Assembly: GCA_032622095.1 (NCBI GenBank)
Contig: CP136067.1
Location: 98,446,707 to 98,510,706 of the forward strand
Reading direction: 5' to 3'
Source: Siphonodentalium dalli
Lineage: Eukaryota > Mollusca > Scaphopoda > Gadilida > Siphonodentaliidae
DNA: 64,000 bases
In this document: positions 48,801 to 62,300 of the stretch, one piece after another
Numbering within the stretch: position 1 is the first letter of the stretch
Layout: each line of letters starts with the position of its first letter
The notes under the pieces: model-generated
Seen by the model: only the letters and a program-made list of their open reading frames with translations
Databases searched by the model: none
Told to the model about the DNA's origin: nothing
Program-made: the position numbers and the translations under genes

Positions 48801-51800
48801 TTTTGGCAAATTCTGATTTTTTTGGGCAAAATTAAACCATTTTCTTGTCTCACAATTAATGAAAATTATGTTTTATTTAATACTTTCAAATACCGTGTCA
48901 AGACCTCTTTAAACCCACCATTGTTACTTGACAATATACCACTACCCACCATCTATGATTCAGCCTTAACCCTTTGAACCCGGCCAGAACGTAATTGCAT
49001 ATATACGCGACTGGCCGGTTTTCCGGCCATGACATAATCTCGTTCTACCGTTGGCGTCGCAGTGTTGCACTTTATTTTTTATATTTCGATAAATACTCAA
49101 TGTTAAAAAAAATAAAATAGTATTTCATAAAATTCATATTATAATTGTTTTAGCTGTCCAAAAAATATCGATGTTGTGTTTGGTCTCCATTTTATCACAT
49201 TTCTGCAATTACAGCGCCGCTATATTGCTTCTCGCGACCTCTCATTTTGCGTTAGGTCATATCGCCTTATATGGCCCATAAAGAGATCAAAATATATATT
49301 TATAGGTAGAAACTTTAGGGACGTATTCTTGTGGTACAGTGAAACCTGTTATGAGAGACCACCAAGGATAAATGGTCGTTCATGACAGGTGGTCGGCGAC
49401 GACAGGTTTGACCTATTTAATGTATCAGTGTAGGCCTGATGTCTGCAATTGTAGATTTTTTTTATATCATGAGTGATACCCACTGGTTGAAAATAATGGA
49501 GATTATATGTGTTTTACTTATGTTTAATCTTGAATAAGATATACTTAATATCAACAATAATAACAAAAACAGAGTATTATACAGGTAATTATGCATGTTA
49601 AATAAAATAATACGATAGAACAGCTGACCAGATAACTCGTCGGGCACGTGACAGAACTTCGTCAGAAGGAAGAAACTTTGGAAATAAAATCACTAATTGA
49701 GCATTGAAACTAGTTAATTTAATGTAACATTTTGTTGTATCTTTTGTTTAATAAATATGAATTCCAAACAGACGATCCAAGCTATGATTTGGGTAAGTAT
49801 AGTGCGAGAAATCAATAAAATATTCCAAGAGAAAACTGGTTTTTCCGCTGGTGGTCAGAACACTGTATTTATAACTCCCAATGTGTGAAGAAATTCCCGC
49901 TAAATTATATAATTCGCACTAACGATTGTCGGATATAAACACACGTCATACGAGTTTTGTTCAAGAATATGCAAACTTCTGAGTTCATTAATTCATAATT
50001 TTTTTGCGCAAAGGTACACGCTATATAGATTTACACGAGAATAAAGCTCAGAATCTTGTCTTTAAGATGGCATAAGCCAATACACCGCACAATGCACGCA
50101 TTTTAGTTATTGGTGGGGTATTCAGAGAACACCCAGAGTTTGTTTTGGCAAAAGCCCATATGACGTCATGTATTTACGTTGGGATTGTGACGTTACGTAA
50201 CATTTTTGGCAGTTTTTATAATAAATAAATTAAATTAAACTTTTTCTAGATTTAAGATATTGAAATATATTGTGATGTGCTGAATTCAGAATTTAATAAT
50301 CTTTCCAATGGTGTAAACAATATGGTAGAAGAGAATGCATACGATACAGCACCAATGCGCCTGAACACAGTCTACAATAAGTCAAAATACCCCTGGGAGC
50401 CCAGGGTCAGGGCGTAGATCGTTGTGGGAAGCCAGGGTTCAAAGGGTTAAGACAGACAAAGGATTCATTAATAGTGTTAATCCTCATTACTGTTTATTGC
50501 ATTTGGTGGCACATGATTCTACTCTACATATTCATTTGAATATATCAAGAGAATATTTTGGCACTACATACAACAAACAGTAAAATCAACCGGTGTTTCT
50601 TAATGATAAACGATGACAATTTAGTGCATTTCAGAAAATTAGCATAGCGGATTGATGATGTATGGAAAGACGATTCATTACATAATACAACATTTACAAG
50701 AAAATTCATAGTAATAAGCTTAAGAATGATACATGCTCACCTCTCAATGGGCATTCAGTGCTTAAATTTTGGTTATAATTATGATCAGAAAGGTTCTGAT
50801 GAAACTGTTCAGTGTTTTTGACATAAGATTAAAATTCTTAATTAATTCTTAAAATGTATTATTTTAAAGATTTTGTTAGAATTTTGTATGATGCATCCAT
50901 TAAGAACTTAAACGGAGAAGGCTCGTTCGAACCTCAAAATTATGTATATAATACATAATTTGGTAAGAGGCATCTCATAACATACTCACGTGGAAGATTT
51001 CCGAACAAATTCGTCTATATAGCAATGAAAAAACACGTTTTGTTTCTTATATATTTCGATAAATTTTAGATTGTTTTGTTTGTGCTTGTTCAATTTTTTT
51101 TTTAGTCAGCGGTCATGTAAAATTGTAACTGTAGAAATAAACATTTCTAGAGCTGTCGTCGCTCTGAAATGTTTATGATACTTCATAATTTTGATAATGT
51201 AAAACAAAGAGAAAGCAATGTGTGAAGATTTTAAATTCAATTTTTTCCCGATTCCAGAATTCTGATTAATACAAATGGCACGGTTTTTGTATGGTGCCCG
51301 TACATTGTGTTTGAAGTTTGAAGTCCTTCTGGGACATTTAATTGCTCGTAGAAAGGTAGTTCAGGTATTTATCAACCTATTTTGATACCACAAAAAATTC
51401 AATAGTGAATATTATTAGGTGTATTTTGGAGAACAAACCTCAATGCGGCTTTTATTAAGGACCAATAATTACTAATATTCACCTTATTTTGAGATAAGAG
51501 AAGTTTAGCTTTTCTCAGATGAATCTTGAACATTTGTTGCTTATCATCTTTATGAAGATCATGCTGTGACTTTGCAATCTGTAGCAGTATGGCATGAGAG
51601 CCGGACAAGTTTCCCATAGCAACAAGAACATCGGACAATCTGAGTAAAGTCGCCTCATACTCTGTAGCATCACCGACTGCTTGGTATAATGTGACCATCA
51701 TACATAGAATTCTTACAAGTTGGTTCGTCTGTAATAGATAAAGATGACATCATAAGGCCTAAAAAATAGTGATGTTTCCAGTAACATAGGGAAAATTTTG

Positions 51801-54800
51801 TTTTGTATTGTTGAAATGTCCATTAGACCATATTTGGAATATATTCATTCTGAATATATGCCCCTGGCAGCATAAATGATACAACATATAATATTTGAAG
51901 CTGTTATACACAAGGGCGCATTTTTTTGTTCTGTTTTTTTTTTTTTTACAAAGTCGATAAAATTAGTTGGGACGGAGGTCTAGACGAGGGGGCAGGTAAC
52001 TATTTCTTTTAGACCTTATCATTATGGATCACTGAGCCCCATTTTGACTCGCTCATCATTGAAATTGAGATGCGCTAGGAAGACTTATGTATATAATGAA
52101 AACATTCAACCCGCATGTTAAAATCAAATTAATTTTTTTATATATTTTTGGCCTCAGATGTGGAACATGGAGACTCAATCAGAGCATTTACGATAACCAC
52201 ATTACTGCATGAACTAGGGTATCAACCATTTAAGACCAACAGATGATACTTAAGTTTACATTTTAAAACACAGTCTACATTTTAAAACATTTTGATACAT
52301 CATGACGTCATACCAAATATACTCAATTATTACTTATAACATCCATATACATGCCTTATACTTTATCATGTGTTTAAACATTAACATAATGACAGAATAT
52401 TCAGCCGTTCTACTGTCCTAAACTATTTTTGTTGACACATAGATAGCCGAAAGATGCCATTTCAGGTACCAGTTGGCTCTTTATACTGTTTTGTTTCTGC
52501 CAGTCCCAAGCCTCCAAATAGTGTGTGACTGTCTGTCATTTGCAGAATGAGGTCCCCAGAGGGTGAATTAGTGACGTTATCCTGCACGGCAGGCTAGCAT
52601 CATCAAATTCACCCTCTAGGAACCTCATTCTGCTTAGGCCTCAACTGCTATGAGAGTCCCAGAATCACCTCGATTATGCATTTTATCTTCTGAAAATTAG
52701 GGGACATAGAAACTTCTCAGAAGGGAAAAAGAAACTAAAAACAATGTTAATTTGAGAATATAGATACTTCCCAGATGATGAAGCCTAATCAGAATGATGT
52801 CCTCACAGAGGGTGAATTTGTTGATGCTAGCCAAATGTGCGGGATAGCATCACTAAATTCACCCTCTGGGGACCTCATTCTGCAAATGACAGACACACTA
52901 TTTGCAGGCTTGATTATACATATATACATACCTGCGTCCAGGGTATGGTATTTGTGTGATTTATCAGACCTATATCATCATAATGGCATAAAACATAAAA
53001 CAAACATATGACTACCTTATTTTTGAGCTGATAAATCCACGACGCCAGCTTCATTGGTTGTAAGAGAGACGACTGATCAACATCTGATATATCCCGATTC
53101 ATTGAACATTCCCATAATTCCAGAGCCTCATCCAAATCCGCCATGAGTTCGATCTCCGTCGATGCTTTCAGGGTGTGATTGCTCGAACCTTCTTCTTCAT
53201 CCTTGTCTTCATTGTCATCTGATTTTACATTTTTCTGTTTAGTTTTGTTCTCTGACTCGGTCTTCTCTCGCACCTTACAAAAAGAAAATTAACCATAATA
53301 TATACTAAAGCATAATGGGTCTAAACATTTCCATCAATAAATAGTGCTTATGCAAAAAACAAGACAGTCAATGACTGTGGGGTCGCTCACCAGACTGCAA
53401 ATACTGATAAGACTGGGACTCTGGAGACCACAATAGTTGGAACTTTTCATAATCACTTTAAAAGAAGTAGATCTAAACAGGATATGTGGCCAAATTACCA
53501 ACTGTACACTACTGATCACCCCACCCCCCCAACAAGTCCCCTCCCAACTAGGCTCAAGACTCCCAAGTCTTAGGTTGGAATTACACAATTGACATCTCAA
53601 ACTTTCCCAATTGTTGGAAATTTCCAATCTCACAAGCGCCTTTTTATAAAAAAAATAGACCTGATGGTCCTTGTGAAGGAAGCATATTAAGAAGGAAACT
53701 ATCCTTCGCTTGGCCCCTATTTTTCCAGGTTACCCCATTAAAAATATCTGTATCAAACAAGAACATTCCATGCTAAATAAGCCAACTAGTTCTTGGCTCT
53801 TCCATACATATTTTAAGAATTTTAATATGTTGTGAAATAGATATGTCTCTGGCAATGCCCTTATTCGACTTTGTAATACCATTTTCACAAATCTGTCACC
53901 CAAGGTAATAGATTGATGTTGTAATTGGGAATTAATGACCTCTAGCAGATCTCCACGAAATGTTTATAAAATGTCAGACTTCACTTGCAATGTTTAATAT
54001 TTTTTGGAGTTATGTCCCTGCCCACATTTGACCCAGTGACCTCATTTGAACAAATCTGAATGTGAGTCACCAAGGCAATATCCACACCAAATATGAACCC
54101 ATACGGTCTTATGGTTCCAGAGGAGAAGTTTAAAGAATTGTTGACGGACGGACGAGGAGTGATGACTATAGCTCCACTGGAGACTTCGTCTCAGGTGAGC
54201 CAAAAACTACTGAAATTATAGAATGACCCCCCCCCCTTTGGATCCCAGAATGCAACAGAATTCAAACTTTTCAATGGAAGGGGAAGAACTCCATCTTTAA
54301 TATATAGAGTTATTCCCCCTGCATTGAAAATAATTTAGCTTTTTACTGTAATCTAGATGACAAAACTCTTTGGCAACTCAATAAAAACAACATGTCCACA
54401 GTTTATTATACTGGAAAAGTTGATAATACAATGTTTTGGAGCTTCCTCTTTCAAATGGTTTATAATATGGCATATATTTTATATAATGTAATCTGGGGGG
54501 TTAAAAAATTAAGTAGTTTACTATTTTATATTCATTTTAGTCTAAATAATTAATTTTGAGAAAACAAATTACATCTCATTTAACAAATCTGCTAATTCCA
54601 CCCCCTCAACCCATGGGGACATCCCTGCAAGAATAGGACATCTGTGATTTATTTGGATGCTTGTCTACATTTGCCTAACAATATTTCCTTAACCTTGAGA
54701 GCCAGTGCATTCTCTTAGGTGAGGCTACCTATGGGACACTCACATATATATAAGACAATGCACTGGCATGATACTAGTACCTTGTTATAAAATAATAAAT

Positions 54801-56324
54801 ATTGGACAAATATTAAAACTAGGAGCTCATTTCTCTTGATCAATGGTCTATTATTTTATATTCATTTTATTTTAGTATACGTAATTGGTTTTGGAAAAAA
54901 AATTACATCTCAATGAACAAATCTGAGAAATTTGCCCCCTCCCCAAACATATGTGGGGACATCCCTGCGAGAATAGGACATGTCTGATTTATTTGGATGT
55001 CTGACAAAATTGGCCTAACAATATTTCCTTGATCCCCAGTGTATTCTCTTATATATAGGAGAATACACTGGTGCAGGGTCTTTTTGCTGTACCAGCATAG
55101 CTCTGGTAATGAAATGGTTAATACTAATACTATTATAAAATGTGTAAACTGTCAAACAGTTAGAGTTGTATTTGAGATTGCTGTAAACACATAGGATTAA
55201 ATTTCATTCACACACCTCATTCTCTCCCAGCCTGATAAATGTGGATATTGAGATAAAAGTTAATTACTTTATAATGATTGGACACACAGCTGTGAGCACT
55301 GTGAGAATTAAGGGTGGTCAGCTCCTGGCATGTCATATAACTAAAGTGTAAGGCTTTTAATGGTGTGAACTTTGCAAGGATCTGGTGTGGGGTGGCAGGG
55401 ACATTCAGTGGTGGAGGTGGGGGGGGGGGGGGGGGGGGGTTGAGGGGGCAAGGATTTAAAACATGGATTTAAATATTTTTTTTTAAAGAGTTATGTCCTT
55501 GGGCCCTGGCTCTGCCCCTATTTGACCCAGTGACCCCATTTGAAAAAATCTGAACCCCAGTCACACAAGGACTCTCCATACCAAATGTAAGCTAATTCGG
55601 TCAAATGGTTCAAAAGAAGAAGTCATTCTAAGAATTACTATGGAGGAATAGAGTTATGGCCCTGGTTTCTCAACTAATCAACCTGGTGACCTCATTTTAA
55701 CAAATCTGAATTTGAGTCAACTAGGGAACATCCACACCAAATATGAATCCATACGGCCTTATAGTTCAGTAAAAGAAGTCGTTCTAAGAATTACTATGGA
55801 GGAATAGAGTTATGGCCCTGGCTTCGCAACTATTTGACCCAGTGACCTCATTTGAACAAATCTGAATGAGAGTCACCTAGGGAACATCCACACCAAATAT
55901 GAACACATTCCGTCTTACGGTTCGGGACGAGAAGATGATTGTTGACGGACGGACAGACAGACGGACGGCCAGACGGACGGACGGACGGCGAGTGATGACT
56001 ATAGCTCCACCTGAGACTTCGTCTCAGGTGAGCTAAAAAACCTCTTTGTTTCGGACACCCTGCCTGGCTGAGATTTTCTTGCCTTTTTTTTTCTTCCAAT
56101 TTTCTCTAGAAGGCTAGTCTATAGTTACCTGTTAGAGTGTCAATGTGAATATTTATCGTTTTCCCCCAATCCCAAAAGCAAATATAAGTTGGTTATATTA
56201 ACTTATATTAAGTTCAATTGTTGGTAGAATTCAACATATTTTTATCCAATGCTTGGCTCATTTTCAATACATATGGATCTACCATATTCCATGGGACTGT
56301 GACTACACTATTATATGGAAAGGT

Positions 56325-56366
<42 letters not shown>

Positions 56367-59300
56367 GCCTGGAAAATTTTCCCAATGTTATCTGAAACAG
56401 AAGTTTTGGTTTTGGCCTTATTTATCTGTCGTCTGCTTTTATCACATTGACATCCATCCAAATGAATAATAGACCATTCTGATGTCCACTTTTGTAACTG
56501 AATGTGAATCAGTTTACACACACTACATTTCTGTGATATTATTTTTATAAGTATAATTAATTTTTCCTTAAAGAAAGCCAGAACACTGAACTATCATAGA
56601 TCCCTCTCATGGCAGTGCCATTCCCAACCCCACAATTTGCCAATCTCCTGATTGAGTCGGAAATAAAACAGACATTACAAACGAGTACAGCCTGTTATAC
56701 ACTTTTTATATGTTATACAATTTTTGCATGATTACTTGCAGCATATTAGGTCGGCTAGGGATCAAGTTCTCTTTAGACATGCAGTAAATTCTGAATGAAA
56801 CTCGATATTATCAGGTTAGATGAAACTTATAGTTTCCTTTTTTTTAGGAACCGTCGGCCATCCGTCGTGCATTCCTACTTGTATATTGTTTGTGTGTTTG
56901 GCTATTTGTGTGTTTGGCTATTCATAACACTGAAATTAATAGCTTCGTCCGTTCTAATGAACTCACAAATATTATAACCATAACCGAGAATTGTGCTGGT
57001 ATTGAATACATTGTGTTCATTGGTCATTAACAGTGGTTTATGATGCACTTTATTAACGTAAAAAAGAACATCAGCCGATGCCTCAAACAACCAGCGACAC
57101 TGCAGTTAACCAGCACCCAACCAATAGGCCATATTACGGAATACTTCCACTGATGGTATTAGGTACGATTAATCGATTATAGTCGATTATTGACCACTAA
57201 TTATCGATTATCAAAATCAATAATCGTGGTACCTCTAGTTGTAAGGTGATGATATATGTAGTACCTCATTGCATACGGCCTCAGACGATATATGACGTAC
57301 CTCATTGCATACAGCCTCATGTCTGATGATGTATCTCCACAGATACATTCTTCCGAGTATTGTTTTAGTATGACTTTCATCCTTCATATTCTCCAGTCTA
57401 ATTTGTGCTTCTCTTAGGAAGTCGAGTGGTGACCTGTAAGAAACAATTATTGTGAGTCAAGGATGTGCTAAATTTTTGCCATTAACACATTGACTGCTGT
57501 CTGCTATTCTATTACATGCAAAAAAGTACAAGATAACTCATAGTCGGCAGTCAGTGTTTTAATTAATTCGAACCTGTAAACACTTAGCATTCATATTCAC
57601 TAAGTTTAATGACAAAAATAATGAGCAATTTTATGTTTGTTTAAAGTGATGTGAAACACTGTGGCACTCAAAGTAGGCATTTTAATTAATTTTGTAACAA
57701 AATTAAAAGCACACAAACATCATTCTATAATAAATCAGATATAGTGACTCTTGTTAGCAAAATCATTCTCGTTTTATTGTCGGTGATTTGTTCGAGATGA
57801 TTGGGCGACTGTTTGTTTACATTTTTGCATAGTTTTGATGCCCTGTTTTACGAAATGGTACATCCATTGTTGTTCAATCTTTCGACAATAATAGTTTAAT
57901 GAAACATTCTTTGAATGGGTGTAGTGGCTTAGTCATAAAATATAATTTTATATAGTACTAGCAGATTAGCCCGCCACTGGCGGCATTCGTCCCATGGCTT
58001 TGTTTGAAAAAGCAATTGCAACAGCTTCCGAGACACGTGTGCTTCATTTGCAAAAAAAATCGTTGAAATCCGGCAGTTTTACCCGATTTGACCTTGAATT
58101 GACCATTTTGAAGGTCAAGGTCAGGTCCTGGAACGATTTGACCCGTCCAATACATTCCCCGGACAAAAGTACACCTAGGTATAAAAATTTCGTCGAAATC
58201 CGCCAGTTTTACCGGATTTGACCTTGAATTGATCATTTTGAAGGTCAAGGTCAGGTCAGGGTCACAATTTGACTGGTCCATGAGACTTCCCGGACAAAAG
58301 TTCCCCTAGGTAGCAAGTTTGCACTCAATCGGTAAGGCCGTTTTCGAATCTATAACGGACACACACATACATATATATCATTTGTGGGTACCCGTTTCAA
58401 GGTGAAGGTCACCTCGGGCGGAAAAAACTGACCCGATGAAAATCTCCCCCATTAATAGGAACCCCTAAGTACGAACACAGACATAAGGATCACACAACAC
58501 GCTCATGTCTGGACACAGACACGCTCTTTATCAACGACACTGCGGATACGAATGCTCTTTAACTATCACGCGATTAACCCATGAATTCCCATTGCGGTGG
58601 CAGGGGAATGGAGAAGGAGTGCTCTGACGTTCTCAGAAGCGGTGCGATGACACTTCATCTGGGATTTTACCCTTAGATAGGAAGTTTGGGCTCAATCCGA
58701 CGGTCAGTTTTCCTGGCCATAGCTAACAGACAAACAGAAGTCCCAAAATATATATTAGATAGCCGATGAGCCCGACGTTGTCTGGGCTATTCAAAAACCA
58801 CGGGCTCGGCGACCCGATAAAATTCGTATCCGGGGCAAGATACACATTCACATACCAAATTTCAAGTCGATAGCTCTACCCGTTTCCGAGATCTGGTCTG
58901 CGCATGCGCGAAGCTGGCGTCGCACGGGCTCGGCGACCCGATAAAATTCGTATCCGGGGCAAGATACATTCACATACCAAATTACAAGTTGATAGCTCCA
59001 CCCGTTTCCGAGAACTCGTCTGCGCATGCGCGAAGCTGGCGTCGCACGGGCTCGGCGACCCGATAAAATTCGTATCCGGGGCAAGATACATTCACATAGC
59101 AAATTTCAAGTCGATAGCTCCACCCGTTTCCGAGATCTCGTCTGCGCATGCGCTGTACGGGCGCCGCACGGACTCGCCAATGCGACAACGACGACCGCCT
59201 GGTCAAACTACACACACGTACCAAGTTTCGTCCCGATCGGTCGAGAATCGTAGATTTGTATAAATGACAGACAGACAAACAAACAGACAGAGGTCTTCAA

Positions 59301-62300
59301 AATATATATGAGACTAGCCGATGAGCCCGACGTTGTCCGGGCTATTCAAAAACCAAATTTCAAGTCGGGCTATTCAAAAACAAAATTTCAAGTCGATAGC
59401 TCCACCCGTTTCCGAGATCTGGTCTGCGCATGCGCGAAGCTGGTGTCGCACGGACTCGGCGACCCGATAAAATTCGTATCCGGGGCAAGATACATTCACA
59501 TACCAAATTTCAAGTCGATAGCTCCACCCGTTTCCGAGATCTCGTCTGCGCATGCGCGAAGTTGGCGTCGCACGGGCTCAGCGACCAGATAAAATTCGTA
59601 TCCGGGGCAAAATACATTCACATACCAAATTTCAAGTCGATAGCTCCACCCGTTTCCGAGATCTGGTCTGCGCATGCGCTGCACGGGCGTCGCACGGGCT
59701 CGCCAATACGACAACGACCACCGCCTGGTCAAACTACACACTCGTACCAAGTTTCGTCTCGATCGGTCGAGAATCGTAGATTTGTATTAATGACAGACAG
59801 ACAGACAGACAGACAGACAGAGGTCTTCAAAATATATATGAGATTTGATGTAGTGAAATAAGCACATAATATGTCTTTAAGATTGTTAAATTTCATCCTT
59901 GAAATTTCTGCATTGATTCACTAACTCATATTACACTCACTTGTCGCTGGTGATATCTGGACACATTTGGGTGACTTCCCCCAGCCTGACGTACACATCA
60001 CTTTGGTCAATAGGGTCCTTTGATTCGCTGAGCAATCGTCTCAGCACGACATACTGATATGAGTAGATATTTTGGCTGAAAAAAGAAGTTTAACAACGTG
60101 TGAAATGAGGGAGAGAATTCACACTCTGTAATCACTTGAATACCATCTAAAATATCGTGCTGGACATTTTTGGAATGAGGTCCCCAGAGGATGAATTTGG
60201 TGATGCTACAGCAGGTTAGCATCACTAAATTCACCTTCTTGGAATATAATTCTGTATAGTCCCCATCTGCTATGGGAGACCTAAACACAAATTTAAGTTC
60301 CCAGATGGTGAAGATGATGATGTGCACCCATATTATGCATTGTGTCACCTGCCAATTTGGAGATATATAGAAATTAAACGAAAAAAGAAAAAGAAACTAA
60401 AGAAGTTTCTAACAAACTTGTTAATTTGATAATAAAGAAAAGATGAAGTCTAAGCAGAATGAGGTCCCCAAAAGGTGAATTTAGTACCAATAGGTTACCA
60501 GAAGGGTTACACAAACTATTACAATCACTACAGCTGGTATTATTTAACTAATTAGGGTGACTAATTGAATTATAATTTTTGAATGTCACATTTTGTGACT
60601 TGATTAAGCAAAAATTAAGGTGAGAATCAGTTATCAAGAGACCTACAGAAAGCATTTGCCCGATCTGTTTTTATTTTATATAACCTATAGGCGAGTTTAA
60701 TGGTCGTTCACCTCAAATTTGCAGGCCTGTAAGTGGGTGAATATCTGAAAACTGTACAATTTGATGTTACTACCATTGGCCCTATAATTACAGAATTGTG
60801 TACAACGGGAGTAAACCAAATAAAAAAAATTCCAGGTGACATCATATTTATAATGAATTTCAGGCAAAAACCTGGATCAATTTTGAGCTGTTGGATTTTT
60901 ACAGAGCCAACTTGGGGCCATGTCATGAAATTGCTGAATGTTACTTTTCAACATTCAACACTATATAGATCATTTTTTTCCTCAAAATATAAGATAAATT
61001 CAACATATTCAATCTTATTTGAGTCCATGAAACATGAACATAACAACTATAGCTGGAAGATGGACTTTCTTCTTTCAAACTTTAAAATATAGACCACATT
61101 GCACCTGTTACCAATTTTTGTGTCACTCCTGTTACCAAGAGTATAACAAGGCATTACACTAGGGTGTAGAGTAGCCTTCTTGAGAAACCTGCCACCAGAG
61201 AGAAGTTCATTAAATAGCTAATCCCAATAAAAGTTCAAAAGGCGGTGATTTGAAATCATTTCTGCAGACCAGAGCACATTGCTGAACAAATGAAGAGAGT
61301 AGGTTAATTGTTTGTCACTCCTGTTACCGCAATATCATTTCTTTCCATCATTTCCCATTTATCAGGAATATATGTTTTATATACTATATTGAGTCTTTTG
61401 TGCAAATCATAAGTCATTAGTTATCAAATCCTGGAACATTTTTCGAAATTTTCTATAAACTACCATATATGTCACTCCTGTTACTGTCACTCCTGTTACT
61501 TTTTTGGTAACAGGAGTGACAGTAACAGGAGTGACAGATATGTGCAACAAACAGTTATTGCCACCACCCCTTTTTCTGGCCAGTGTTCGTCCATGTAGAT
61601 CAAGAAGATAGGAATTCAATATAAGCCATTTAAAAAAAAAAACTTATAACATTGTAAAAACCAGGTGTGTCACTCCTGTTACCAAAATGTCACTCCTGTT
61701 ACCAATGTCACTCCTGTTACCAGCGCATATTTCCATTTTGCTAAAAAAATACTCACCCAAAGAAAACATTTATTATTATAATGGGATTGATACAAAGTGT
61801 AGACACTTATGCATATGTGATCAACTGGGAACTCTTGAGTTCATGGCCTACAGAGTAATCAGTTTTGCACTTTTATGCAAGAAATATGCGAATTCACCCA
61901 GAGTATAGGGATTTTAAACATATTTACTATGATGAGCTTATTCAAGCTTAATTATTTCCTGGAAGTAACAAAAGGTAATAACAATAAATACATTTTAGTT
62001 GGGTGAAATGGCCGCACTTGGTGTAAGCTGATTGTTGTTTGTTAGTAACAGGAGTGACATGTTTTACTACCTACCTTGAGTGAGTCATGTTGCCATGGCA
62101 ATGGGAATAAAATTCCAGCATGCCGAAGCAAATCCTAATTCATGGTAAGTCATCAGGTTCAACATGGAAATGTTTTTTTATGTGAATTTGAACTATGAAT
62201 TTCGAGCAATGCAATCCTCCAAATTGTACAGTTTTCAGATATTCACCCAAGTACAATTATACACAAACCTGCAAATAATGTGTCTGTCATTTGCAGAATG

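Noticed and set aside
58848-59861. Overlapping frames of 70-140 residues on both strands
   Set aside because: They repeat with the 122-bp unit on both strands and end in the GACA tract, so they are artefacts of the minisatellite.
61471-61535. Hairpin as a transcription terminator
   Set aside because: Eukaryotic context with no poly-T placement. It is built from the element's own repeated motif.
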